Shown: one piece after another, positions 1 through 8,181 of the stretch | How positions within the stretch are numbered: position 1 is the stretch's first letter | Layout of the letters: every line of letters starts with the position of its first letter | Source: Echinicola arenosa | GTDB taxonomy: Bacteria > Bacteroidota > Bacteroidia > Cytophagales > Cyclobacteriaceae | Length of the DNA: 64,000 bases | Direction: 5' to 3' | NCBI RefSeq assembly: GCF_014841125.1 | Contig: NZ_JACYTQ010000007.1 | Coordinates: 62,001 to 126,000 of the forward strand | Program-made: the position numbers and the translations under genes | The notes under the pieces: model-generated | What the model was told of the DNA's origin: nothing | Seen by the model: only the letters and a program-made list of their open reading frames with translations | Database searches by the model: none

Positions 1-348
1 TCCTAAAACGGGAAGTTCAATTAAACCATCATCATCTAGTGTGTAACCAGTCATAAAATAGATGTCGCCTCCATCAGCTAGACCGCGCATTGCATTACTA
101 CTATTTGCAGCAGCGGGATCATTAAATAGAAGGTTTAACTCGGGGCTTGTGGTTCTGATGTTAATATCTATTACGTCGTTTGCTTGTAATTTATATTCTT
201 CGATTTGGTGAACTTTCATGCCACTTGAACTTGCTACCATTTCTTCAGACTTCTGCTCTTGCATGTAGATTAGTCTTTTATTAGAAATACAGCTAAAAGA
301 GAGCATACAGGTGATGCAGAAAACAATGTAAATTCTTAAGTGTTTCAT
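1..348 (-). CDS. Polysaccharide export lipoprotein (Wza/Poly_export type), 3' end outside window
   Basis: The first 116 codons are present; the gene runs off the left edge. The N-terminus is a basic stretch and hydrophobic segment ending at a cysteine near residue 20 (SFSC), which fits a lipoprotein signal peptide. It is followed by a segment around residues 50-70 (YKLQANDVIDINI) typical of the start of the Poly_export domain. Family members form the outer-membrane channel or its periplasmic entrance for capsule or exopolysaccharide export and usually sit beside a Wzc-like tyrosine kinase, which would be to the left of this window. The family assignment rests on this short N-terminal part only. 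Confidence 0.75.
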   Translation of the reverse strand, partial: MKHLRIYIVFCITCMLSFSCISNKRLIYMQEQKSEEMVASSSGMKVHQIEEYKLQANDVIDINIRTTSPELNLLFNDPAAANSSNAMRGLADGGDIYFMTGYTLDDDGLIELPVLG

Positions 349-576
349 TATTGAATAGTTGAATAAGAATGATAAAAATTATGGTATTCGATTGTGTCTT
401 AAAGGTAAAAAAAAAATATTCTATAAAACAATTTTAAATTAAAAAAAATGATGTTTGTATACATAAAAAAGTCGAAAGTTGTTTTGTGGGTCGATTTGAG
501 CACTTTTTAAACACTTTGTTCCATTTTTTAAGAAATGCTGTTTTTCGATTGTTTAGCCCTATTTTGATACAATTAC

Positions 577-607
577 TTTCGGACTTTTTAATTCTTATGT
601 ACTTTTG
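577..607 (+). promoter_or_regulatory. Bacteroidota-type promoter for the dCMP deaminase gene
   Basis: A perfect -7 box TACTTTTG (TAnnTTTG) at 600-607 lies 24 bp before the start codon. A weak -33 box TTTC at 577-580 is 19 bp upstream of it. The predicted transcript starts near 613, leaving a short leader of under 20 nt. Confidence 0.5.
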
Positions 608-630
608 GGAGCAATTAGATACTAAGAATA

Positions 631-1113
631 ATGATAAGACCGGATTTTGACGATATTTTTATGGAATTGGCAGTGAATCTGGCAAAAAGATCACATTGTA
701 TTAAAAAGCATGTTGGGGCTGTATTGACTAAAGACACTAGAATAATTTCAATTGGTTATAATGGCCCTCCTCCTGGCACGCATAATTGTGATGAAGAATT
801 TCCTGAAACTGGATGCAGCAGAGATAGCAAAGGGAGTTGTTCTTTGGCCTTGCATGCAGAGCAGAATGCTATATTATACGCTGTTAAAAACAACGCCTCC
901 GTGGAAGGTTCTACACTATATGTGACTTTAGCGCCTTGCCTGGCATGCGCCAGGATTATTTATTCGATGGGAGTAGCTAAGGTTATTTATATGTATTCCT
1001 ATGCAGAATACAAGGGACTTCCTTTTGATGAAGGTGTGGAGTTTTTGAAAAAGTTTGGTGTGTTGGTAGACAAGTATGAGAAGGAAATTACTTTTGAAGA
1101 TGTATTGATCTAA
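631..1113 (+). CDS. dCMP deaminase family protein (ComEB-like)
   Basis: A zinc-dependent deaminase of 160 residues that should convert dCMP to dUMP for thymidylate synthesis in the cytoplasm. The zinc site is visible as HAE (H75, E77) and PCLAC (C103, C106), and the spacing matches the cytidine/deoxycytidylate deaminase family. The insert rich in Cys, His and Glu before HAE (around residues 50-70) is usual for ComEB-type dCMP deaminases. The start ATG follows a clear TAnnTTTG promoter. Its 3' end overlaps the convergent murB gene by 4 bp. A closely related nucleoside deaminase is less likely given the length and motifs. Confidence 0.9.
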   Translation: MIRPDFDDIFMELAVNLAKRSHCIKKHVGAVLTKDTRIISIGYNGPPPGTHNCDEEFPETGCSRDSKGSCSLALHAEQNAILYAVKNNASVEGSTLYVTLAPCLACARIIYSMGVAKVIYMYSYAEYKGLPFDEGVEFLKKFGVLVDKYEKEITFEDVLI

Positions 1114-2129
1114 ATGAAGTTTACTTCAGGGTGTAATAATATGTTAAACTTCTTTTCTACATCCGTTTGTATTTTCTCTGAAAGTGCTTTAATCGCCTCT
1201 CCATCTCCATCTCCATAATTAACTAGAACTAATGGCTGGTTTTTATGCACTCCTATAGATCCGAAAGTACGTCCTTTCCAACCTGCTTGCTCAATAAGCC
1301 AGGCTGCAGGAACTTTTACTTCTTTTGACTGCGGATATCCAGGAATAGTTGGATGTAAAGCTTTTAACTTTTCAAAATGTTCAAGACTCACCACCGGGTT
1401 CTTGAAAAAACTTCCTGCATTGCCGATCAGTTTTGGATCTGGCAACTTGCTTTGTCGGATAGATATGATCGCTTTACTGATATCGTCGATGGTAATCCCA
1501 ACTTCCGAAATACCCATTTCCTGAAGAGTTGTCTTTATAGCTCCGTAAGTAATATTTGGAGATGGGTGTTTTGAAAGTCTGTATGTGACATGTGTGATCA
1601 CATATTTATCACGAACAGTATTTTTAAAAATACTTTCTCTGTACCCAAAATTGCATTGATCATGATTGAATATTTCGACTTCCAAGGTTTCCCGATTGAC
1701 AGCTTCAAGGTGATCAAAAACTTCTTTTATTTCTACTCCATAAGCACCAATGTTTTGCATGGGTGAAGCTCCAACGGTACCTGGGATCAAAGATAAGTTT
1801 TCTATTCCGGCCCAGTTTTGATTAATGGCATATTGGACGAAGTCGTGCCATATTTCGCCCGCACCAACTTTTACCCATATATTATTTTGATTCTCTTTTT
1901 GAACAGTAATGCCTGTAATATTCATTTTTATGACCATAGCATAAATATCCTTGGTAAGAAGGATGTTGCTGCCTCCACCTAAAATAAATACTGGAATTTT
2001 ACGGTTTTCCGCCATCCTAAGTGCTTTTTGGACTTCTTGGATGGATTGGACTTCTGTGAAAAATCTAGCTTTTTTGTCTATTTGAAAAGTATTGTATGAT
2101 TTTAAAGAAATGTTTTCTTGTATCTTCAT
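1110..2129 (-). CDS. murB: UDP-N-acetylenolpyruvoylglucosamine reductase MurB
   Basis: Catalyses the NADPH-dependent reduction of UDP-GlcNAc-enolpyruvate to UDP-MurNAc, the second committed step of peptidoglycan synthesis, in the cytoplasm. At 339 residues it matches type I (E. coli-like) MurB. Visible motifs: FAD-binding GGGSNILL at residues 51-58, PGTVGASP at 116-123, YRES near 163-166 (type I signature), GSFFKNP with the proton-donor Ser at about 240, and the catalytic Glu in HPEV near the C-terminus. The convergent dCMP deaminase gene overlaps its stop region. Confidence 0.97.
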   Translation of the reverse strand: MKIQENISLKSYNTFQIDKKARFFTEVQSIQEVQKALRMAENRKIPVFILGGGSNILLTKDIYAMVIKMNITGITVQKENQNNIWVKVGAGEIWHDFVQYAINQNWAGIENLSLIPGTVGASPMQNIGAYGVEIKEVFDHLEAVNRETLEVEIFNHDQCNFGYRESIFKNTVRDKYVITHVTYRLSKHPSPNITYGAIKTTLQEMGISEVGITIDDISKAIISIRQSKLPDPKLIGNAGSFFKNPVVSLEHFEKLKALHPTIPGYPQSKEVKVPAAWLIEQAGWKGRTFGSIGVHKNQPLVLVNYGDGDGEAIKALSEKIQTDVEKKFNILLHPEVNFI

Positions 2130-2279
2130 GGATAAGTTTTAGTTCTAGTGGGCATTTTCGAAAACTTTATTTACCGTCTCTATCAGATCATGTCGAGTGA
2201 AATGCCTAATGCGAAATAAACAAGATTTTGTTCAATAAGAAAGAAAGAGTGTCACAAGCTTTCGAAAAGATAAACGCAT

Positions 2280-3218
2280 ATGAAAGAAATGGTCATTAAT
2301 GGAATCAGGATAAGGCCAGGTCAGTCGGTGAATATTGAAATTGCCATTGCAAGACTTCCAACACATACATTGATTGATTTACCTATATTTATACATCGTG
2401 CCAAAGAAGATGGTCCCGTGGTATTGATCAGTGGTGGTGTACATGGTGATGAAATTAATGGTGTGGTAGCGGTGAAACGAATGCTTGAGGAAGAGATTTT
2501 TCAACCCAAAAGAGGTACTCTGATTTATATTCCTTTAGTCAATGTTTACGGCTTTTTGAGTAACAGTAGGACTTTTCCCGACGGTAGGGACCTGAACAGG
2601 AGTTTTCCCGGAAACAACAAAGGTTCTCTTGCCTCTCAGATAGCTTATATATTAACTACACAGATCATTCCAATTATAGACTATGGGATAGATATTCACA
2701 CAGGAGGTAGGATGCTTTCTAATTACCCACAAATAAGAGTCGATTTTAAAGATAAAATTGGGATGGAAATGGCGAAGGCCTTTGGCACGCGTTTTATTAT
2801 CAATTCATCCCATATTGATAAGTCTTTCAGAAAAGAAGCATTTAAATCCAAGAAACATATTTTGGTTTATGAAGGGGGGGAGTCTATGAGGTTGGATGAG
2901 TTTTCTGTTGAGGAAGCAATTTTAGGAACCAAAAGACTTTTAAACCATTTGGGGATTATTGATGAAACATTACCAGATAATGAAACTTTGGTAATAAAAG
3001 AGAGTAGCTGGACTAGAGCCAAAATTTCAGGAATTTTCACCCCAGTTGTCAAGCCTGGAGACGAAATAAAGAAAAGACAAGTATTGGCACGTATTTCTGA
3101 TCCTTATGGTCAAGTAAAGGTGCCAGTGAAAAGCAATGCAAATGGATACATTGTTGGGATGAATTATTCTCCAGTGGTAAATGCAGGAGATGCTGTATTT
3201 CATATCGGAAAAGTATGA
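2280..3218 (+). CDS. Succinylglutamate desuccinylase/aspartoacylase family protein
   Basis: A zinc carboxypeptidase-like amidohydrolase of 312 residues, AstE/AspA fold (M14-related). Zinc ligands are visible in GGVHGDE (H55, E58) and GIDIHTGG (H140), with the substrate Arg motif DLNRSFPG at about 104-111. The last 70 residues (KPGDEIKKRQVLARISDP, then NANGYIVG) look like a biotinyl/lipoyl-type beta barrel, as in many bacterial homologues. Known relatives remove acyl groups from N-acyl amino acids; the substrate here cannot be read from the sequence. The ergothioneine genes follow 68 bp downstream on the same strand, but a separate promoter precedes them. Confidence 0.85.
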   Translation: MKEMVINGIRIRPGQSVNIEIAIARLPTHTLIDLPIFIHRAKEDGPVVLISGGVHGDEINGVVAVKRMLEEEIFQPKRGTLIYIPLVNVYGFLSNSRTFPDGRDLNRSFPGNNKGSLASQIAYILTTQIIPIIDYGIDIHTGGRMLSNYPQIRVDFKDKIGMEMAKAFGTRFIINSSHIDKSFRKEAFKSKKHILVYEGGESMRLDEFSVEEAILGTKRLLNHLGIIDETLPDNETLVIKESSWTRAKISGIFTPVVKPGDEIKKRQVLARISDPYGQVKVPVKSNANGYIVGMNYSPVVNAGDAVFHIGKV

Positions 3219-3247
3219 TAAAATGAATCAAGTTGATTTTCAGTTGC

Positions 3248-3279
3248 TTTACTTAACCTAGGCATTAAAATTGCTTTTG
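3248..3279 (+). promoter_or_regulatory. Probable promoter of egtB-egtD
   Basis: TTTA at 3248-3251, a 20-bp spacer, then TGCTTTTG at 3272-3279. Each box is one base off the Bacteroidota consensus (TTTG and TAnnTTTG). The -7 box ends only 7 bp before the ATG at 3287, so the mRNA would have almost no leader. Confidence 0.4.
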
Positions 3280-3286
3280 GAAAACC

Positions 3287-4429
3287 ATGACTTTTGAAAA
3301 TTACAAGCAAATTAGAGATCGAAGTGAGTCTTTGTGCACGCATCTTGAAACGGAAGATTTTGTGATTCAAGCGGCGGAACATGTGAGCCCTGCAAAATGG
3401 CATCTGGCACATACGAGTTGGTTTTTTGAAACATTTGTTTTGAAGAAATTCTTGCCTGATTATAATGAATTCCACCCAGATTTTAGTTTTTTCTTCAATA
3501 GTTATTATAACGCAGTGGGAGAGAGAACAGCCAGAAACCACAGAGGCTTGATGACCCGGCCAACGATAGAGGAGGTTTTTGACTATAGGGGATACATCGA
3601 TGAGCAAATGAGAGGTGTTTTTGATAACCAATTTTCTGATGAGGTTGATGAAATTATTACCCTTGGCCTTAATCATGAGCAACAACATCAAGAGTTGTTA
3701 ATTACGGATTTGAAATATAACCTATGGCTAAATCCATTGCTGCCTTCTGTACTTAATATCAAAGAATATCCTAATCAGTCAGAAAGGGGTTGGTTGAAAA
3801 TCAAAGAAGATATCTATCCCATAGGGCACGAAGGTGATGGCTTTTGTTTTGATAATGAGTTGGGAAGTCATAAAGTTTATTTAGATGACTTTATAATTTC
3901 ATCAAATCTAGTGACGAATCAAGAGTATCAGGAATTTATTGAATCCGGAGGGTATCGTAACCCAGATTATTGGCATTCTGATGGTTGGTCTTGGGTAATA
4001 TCTGATGATATAAAAGCTCCTTTATATTGGTTGGCAAAAGAAGATAAAGTTTTTTACTATACTCTCGACGGACTAAAAGAATTAGATCCCAATGCACCAG
4101 TAAGTCATATTTCCTTTTATGAAGCGGCGGCTTTTGCAGAATGGTCAGGTTACAGGCTTCCTACTGAGTTTGAATGGGAAGTGGCTTCCAATAAGTTTTC
4201 TTGGGGAGATAGATGGGAGTGGACCAACTCTGCATATTTGCCTTATCCTAAGTTTGAAAAAGCTCCAGGTGCCATTGGTGAATACAACGGTAAGTTTATG
4301 GTGAATCAGATGGTTTTAAGAGGGGCATCAGTAGCAACTTCACCTGGGCATTCAAGAAATACTTACCGCAATTTTTTTCACCCACATTACCGATGGCAGT
4401 TTACAGGAATTAGACTTTGTAAAAGATAA
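3287..4429 (+). CDS. egtB: Ergothioneine biosynthesis sulfoxide synthase EgtB-like
   Basis: A non-heme iron enzyme joining a sulfur donor to hercynine (trimethyl-histidine) with O2. The order is an N-terminal DinB-like domain followed by an FGE-sulfatase domain, 380 residues. Candidate iron ligands: the HLAHTSWFFE segment (39-48) and HEQQHQE (H130, H134). A Tyr-Tyr pair at 73-74 (NSYYNAVGER) resembles EgtB enzymes that use cysteine rather than gamma-glutamylcysteine. The FGE part shows GYRLPTEFEWE and the usual C-terminal TGIRLC. No EgtA or EgtC homologue is nearby, which agrees with a cysteine-using type, but that is inference. egtD follows after 12 bp. Confidence 0.88.
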   Translation: MTFENYKQIRDRSESLCTHLETEDFVIQAAEHVSPAKWHLAHTSWFFETFVLKKFLPDYNEFHPDFSFFFNSYYNAVGERTARNHRGLMTRPTIEEVFDYRGYIDEQMRGVFDNQFSDEVDEIITLGLNHEQQHQELLITDLKYNLWLNPLLPSVLNIKEYPNQSERGWLKIKEDIYPIGHEGDGFCFDNELGSHKVYLDDFIISSNLVTNQEYQEFIESGGYRNPDYWHSDGWSWVISDDIKAPLYWLAKEDKVFYYTLDGLKELDPNAPVSHISFYEAAAFAEWSGYRLPTEFEWEVASNKFSWGDRWEWTNSAYLPYPKFEKAPGAIGEYNGKFMVNQMVLRGASVATSPGHSRNTYRNFFHPHYRWQFTGIRLCKR

Positions 4430-4441
4430 CTTCAAAAACTT

Positions 4442-5404
4442 ATGGAATATTCTCTTAGAAAAGATACTGAGTTTGCCAGAGATGTATCGGTTGGACTTAG
4501 TGGAAATAATAAATTTTTGTCCTCCAAATACTTTTATGACCATAAAGGAGATGAGTTGTTTCAGAAAATCATGCAATTGCCTGAGTATTATTTGACAAGG
4601 AAGGAATTTTCTATTTTGGAAGAACATCATAGATGTATTATGGAAAGGATATTAGATTTTCCAGAATTCAATATGGTGGAAATGGGGGCTGGTGATGGTC
4701 TTAAAACGAAAATTCTCCTTGAATATTTGTACAACCAAAAAGCAAACTTTACCTATTACCCAATCGATATTTCTGGAAATGTCTTGAAACAGTTGGAAAC
4801 TTCATTGCATGTTTCTTATCCAGGAATTGAGGTTTCTCCTATTGTTAGCAATTATAAAAATGCATTGCAGGATCCACTTTGGAATAGAAAAACCAAAACC
4901 TTACTTTTATTTCTAGGGGCCAATATTGGGAATTTCGTTTGGGATGATGCCGTGAAGGTTCTAAGGAAAATTGCCAGATCTTTGCAAGAAGGTGATATGG
5001 CGCTGATTGGTTTTGACTTTAAAAAGGATCCCGAATTGATATTGCGGGCTTATGATGACAGCCAAGGTGTTACCAAGGATTTTAACTTGAACATTTTGAC
5101 TAGGATTAACAAAGAGCTTGGCGGAAATTTTGATTTGACCAAGTTTAAACACTGGCCAGTTTACAATCCTGTGAATGGCGAGTGCAGGAGTTACTTGGTA
5201 AGCTTAGTGGAACAAGAGGTCACTATTGAGGCTTTGAAACAGCGTTTTAAGTTTAAAAAAGCAGAGGCCATCCATACTGAGGTATCCAAAAAGTACGATA
5301 AAGATGAGCTCTTGCTGCTGGCAGAAGATAGTGGTTTTGAAGTGTTGGAAAATTTTGAAGACTGTGATGGATATTTTACGGATAGCCTTTGGAGAAAAAA
5401 GTGA
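4442..5404 (+). CDS. egtD: L-histidine N-alpha-methyltransferase EgtD
   Basis: A SAM-dependent enzyme that trimethylates histidine to hercynine, the substrate of EgtB. The 320-residue length matches the family. It shows the N-terminal SSKYFYDHKGDELF segment, the SAM-binding VEMGAGDGLKTK motif (79-90), PIDIS (about 107-111) and LFLGANIGNF, all typical of EgtD. It begins 12 bp after egtB, so both are probably co-transcribed. Together they give the two core steps of ergothioneine synthesis; a C-S lyase for the last step is not in this window. Confidence 0.93.
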   Translation: MEYSLRKDTEFARDVSVGLSGNNKFLSSKYFYDHKGDELFQKIMQLPEYYLTRKEFSILEEHHRCIMERILDFPEFNMVEMGAGDGLKTKILLEYLYNQKANFTYYPIDISGNVLKQLETSLHVSYPGIEVSPIVSNYKNALQDPLWNRKTKTLLLFLGANIGNFVWDDAVKVLRKIARSLQEGDMALIGFDFKKDPELILRAYDDSQGVTKDFNLNILTRINKELGGNFDLTKFKHWPVYNPVNGECRSYLVSLVEQEVTIEALKQRFKFKKAEAIHTEVSKKYDKDELLLLAEDSGFEVLENFEDCDGYFTDSLWRKK

Positions 5405-5439
5405 GCTTCCTCTAAGTTAAATAGTTTTATATAAAACAT

Positions 5440-5447
5440 TACCTTCG
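5440..5447 (+). promoter_or_regulatory. -7 promoter element of the TruA-family gene
   Basis: TACCTTCG matches TAnnTTTG with one change, just before the coding region. If transcription starts near 5453, a GTG at 5450 cannot serve as start codon, which favours the ATG at 5468. Confidence 0.4.
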
Positions 5448-5467
5448 CGGTGGATGAATGTTTTTTT

Positions 5468-6250
5468 ATGAAAAGTAAGCCGCATACATATTTGTTCAAG
5501 GTTCAATATTTGGGTTTTCGTTATCACGGATGGCAGAAGCAACCAGGGGTGAAAACCATTCAAGAAATGTTGGAAAGAGCTTTTAAAGCGAAATTGGGGC
5601 ATGGAGATTTTAATATTTTAGGGGCGGGTAGGACCGATGCTGGTGTTTCTTGCATGGGAGGTTTTTTTGAATTGTTTTCTACGGAGGAAGTCAATTTGGA
5701 TGGACTGATTAATGGCGTTAACCAATATTTACCTGATGATATCCGATTAATAGCAGCAGAGCCCATAGGTGCAAAGTTTAACATTATTCAAGATGTAAAG
5801 GAAAAGGAATATCGGTATTATTTTTCATTTGGAGATAAGCCTCATCCGTTTTCAGCTCCATTTGTGGTGGTGATCAAAGAGCAAATGGATATAGAGCTGA
5901 TGAAACAGGGAGCAGCTCTATTTTCGGGAGTAAATGATTTTAGAAATTTTTGTACCAAGCCTAAGCCTGAAACTGTTTTCAAAAGAGAAATTAAGCAATC
6001 AAGTCTAGAGGAATACAAACATGCAGATGTGGAATGGGAAATTTCTGAACCTGTTTATTGCCTCAGTGTTAAAGGAAAAGGGTTTATGAGGAATCAGGTA
6101 AGGTTAATGATGGGAGCTTTGATTGATTTGGGGAGTCATAAATTGACTCTTGCCCAATTGAAAAATGCACTTGCAGGAGAAATGAGTGTATTTCCTTTGT
6201 CCAAGAAAGCTGAGGCAAGGGGATTGGTGCTACACCATGTTTCCTTTTAA
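5468..6250 (+). CDS. TruA-family tRNA pseudouridine synthase (paralogue type)
   Basis: A pseudouridine synthase of 260 residues. The catalytic Asp lies in GAGRTDAGVS (D57). In canonical TruA this motif reads RTDAGVHA; here Ser-Cys replaces His-Ala. Other TruA landmarks are present: YLGFRYHGWQKQP near the N-terminus, YRYYF in the middle and GKGFMRNQVRLMMGAL near the C-terminus. Canonical TruA modifies U38-U40 of tRNAs. The altered motif suggests the second TruA-like subfamily found in Bacteroidota, whose target is not known to me. The ATG at 5468 is chosen over an in-frame GTG at 5450 because a -7 box lies directly upstream. Confidence 0.8.
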   Translation: MKSKPHTYLFKVQYLGFRYHGWQKQPGVKTIQEMLERAFKAKLGHGDFNILGAGRTDAGVSCMGGFFELFSTEEVNLDGLINGVNQYLPDDIRLIAAEPIGAKFNIIQDVKEKEYRYYFSFGDKPHPFSAPFVVVIKEQMDIELMKQGAALFSGVNDFRNFCTKPKPETVFKREIKQSSLEEYKHADVEWEISEPVYCLSVKGKGFMRNQVRLMMGALIDLGSHKLTLAQLKNALAGEMSVFPLSKKAEARGLVLHHVSF

Positions 6251-6254
6251 TGAA

Positions 6255-6282
6255 AAAGCCCTGCTCGTTTGAGTAGGGCTTT
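6255..6282. terminator. Bidirectional terminator between TruA-like gene and phosphohexomutase
   Basis: A 12-bp hairpin stem (AAAGCCCTGCTC with GAGTAGGGCTTT, one G-T pair) and GTTT loop, lying between two convergent genes. Confidence 0.8.
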
Positions 6283-6309
6283 GGGACTTCTTAATTTATG
6301 AAGTTTATT

Positions 6310-8037
6310 CTATTCAAAGAACTTTTTGAGCCCTTCAATTTTCTTCTGCAAAGAAGCCTCTACAGCTCGGTAAGCATCTCTATTTGGCAATGTCTCGTTA
6401 ACAGAAATATAGTATTTAATCTTTGGTTCAGTACCGGAAGGACGGGCGGATATTTTGCTTCCGTCTTCTAGGTAGAATTGAATAACATTGCTCTTGTCCA
6501 TGTCCAATGTTTCTTCAGTACCTTCTAGAACGTTATAGACTTTGCTTTCCTTTACATCTACCACTTTTACCACTTTGATACCATTGATGGATTCAGGTCT
6601 ATTTGTTCTGAAGCCATGCATCAGTTGTTGGATTTGCTCAGCCCCGTCTTTGCCTTTTTTGGTTACGGAAATAAGAGACTCTTTGTAGAAGCCATATTCT
6701 TGGTAAATCTCAGCCAAAACATCAAAAAGTGTCATGCCTCTTTCTTTGTAATAGGCAACAACTTCAGCTAATGTGGCACAGGCAGAAACACCATCTTTGT
6801 CCCTAACGGCATCACCCACTAAGAAACCATAACTTTCCTCACCACCACAAATGAATTGTTTTTTACCTTCAAGTTCTCTAATAACCGCAGCAATATTTTT
6901 AAACCCAGTGAGTACTCGGTAACAAGGAATATTAAAGCCTCTACAGATATCTTCTATGAGTTCAGTGGTTACTATGGTGTTGACCATGAATTGGTTTCCC
7001 GTAAATTTTCCTCGTTTGCTCCATAGGCTTAACAAGTAATAGGTGAGTATGGATCCTGTTTGATTTCCATTGAGTAACTCAAATTCTCCGTTTTCATTAG
7101 GAATAGCAGCAGCATATCTGTCTCCATCAGGGTCACAAGCCAAAACCAATTCAGCATTGACTTCTTTACCAAGTTTAAGGGAAAGGTCTAGCGCCTCTGC
7201 CTCTTCGGGATTGGGGTAAATTACGGTTGGGAAATTGCCATCAGGCTCAGCTTGTTCTTTGACAATATGGATGTTTTCAAAACCAAATGTTTTTAAAGCG
7301 GCAGGAACCATTTTACCAGAAGCGCCATGAATGGGAGAAAAGACGATACTCATGTCTTTTTGATTCAAAATAGCTTTTGGAGAAAGGCTGAACTTCTTGA
7401 TATCATTTAGATAGCTTAAGTCCATTTCCTGGCCAATGTATTCGATCAGGTTTTCATCTTTATCCCACTTTACATCATCAATAGAACTAATTTTTTGAAC
7501 TTCCATGATGATGTTTTTGTCATGGGGAGCAACGATTTGGCCACCATCCTCCCAGTATGCTTTATAGCCATTGTATTCTTTGGGATTGTGGGAGGCGGTT
7601 ATCATTACCCCACTTTTACAACCATAATACCTTATGGCATATGAAAGCATTGGGGTAGGACGCATTTCTTTGAAGTATTTTACCTTGATGCCATTAGCAG
7701 ACAATACATTGGCCGTTGTATCTGCAAACAAAGTGTTATTGATACGGGAATCATGCGTAATGGCTACTTTGATCTCCTCTCCAGGAAAGCAAGACAATAG
7801 GTAATTAGCCAGTCCTTGAGTGGCCATTCCTATTGTGTAAACATTCATTCTGTTTGAACCAACCCCCATTATACCTCTTAAACCACCTGTTCCAAACTCG
7901 AGATCTCTGTAAAATGAATCGATAAGTTCTGTTTGGTCTTCAGCGGCAATAAGCCGTTGGATTTGTTCTTTGCTTTGCTGATCAATGTTACTACTAAGCC
8001 ATGTTTGGGCTTTGCTAATAATGGATGCGTCTGTCAT
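6310..8037 (-). CDS. Phospho-sugar mutase (PgcA/PGM2-type phosphoglucomutase/phosphomannomutase)
   Basis: An alpha-D-phosphohexomutase that interconverts hexose 1- and 6-phosphates, supplying glucose-1-P or mannose-1-P for polysaccharide and sugar-nucleotide synthesis. The 575 residues match the long PgcA/PGM2 branch. Motifs: phosphoserine loop TASHNP (Ser at about 149), Mg-binding DPDGDR (302-307), sugar-binding GGEESYGFLVGD and phosphate-binding RPSGTEPKIK near the C-terminus. The start is placed at the ATG at 8037 (MTDASII); the reading frame stays open upstream to 8157, but the extra 40 residues are hydrophobic and not family-like. Confidence 0.92.
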   Translation of the reverse strand: MTDASIISKAQTWLSSNIDQQSKEQIQRLIAAEDQTELIDSFYRDLEFGTGGLRGIMGVGSNRMNVYTIGMATQGLANYLLSCFPGEEIKVAITHDSRINNTLFADTTANVLSANGIKVKYFKEMRPTPMLSYAIRYYGCKSGVMITASHNPKEYNGYKAYWEDGGQIVAPHDKNIIMEVQKISSIDDVKWDKDENLIEYIGQEMDLSYLNDIKKFSLSPKAILNQKDMSIVFSPIHGASGKMVPAALKTFGFENIHIVKEQAEPDGNFPTVIYPNPEEAEALDLSLKLGKEVNAELVLACDPDGDRYAAAIPNENGEFELLNGNQTGSILTYYLLSLWSKRGKFTGNQFMVNTIVTTELIEDICRGFNIPCYRVLTGFKNIAAVIRELEGKKQFICGGEESYGFLVGDAVRDKDGVSACATLAEVVAYYKERGMTLFDVLAEIYQEYGFYKESLISVTKKGKDGAEQIQQLMHGFRTNRPESINGIKVVKVVDVKESKVYNVLEGTEETLDMDKSNVIQFYLEDGSKISARPSGTEPKIKYYISVNETLPNRDAYRAVEASLQKKIEGLKKFFE

Positions 8038-8181
8038 GTTGTGTAAAAAACTTAAATGAAAATCTAATTTAATCATAAAAGCCATTAATGCCACTTTGAG
8101 AGGAATCAGAAAGTTGAAAAGTAAAGAAAATTTTACTTTTTGTAAATGATCACCCAATGTTCAGTGACAGCTTCTTTCTCA

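Noticed and set aside
3200-3691. Minus-strand open frame of 163 codons
   Set aside because: Antisense to egtB and the end of the aspartoacylase-like gene, both well supported by conserved motifs.
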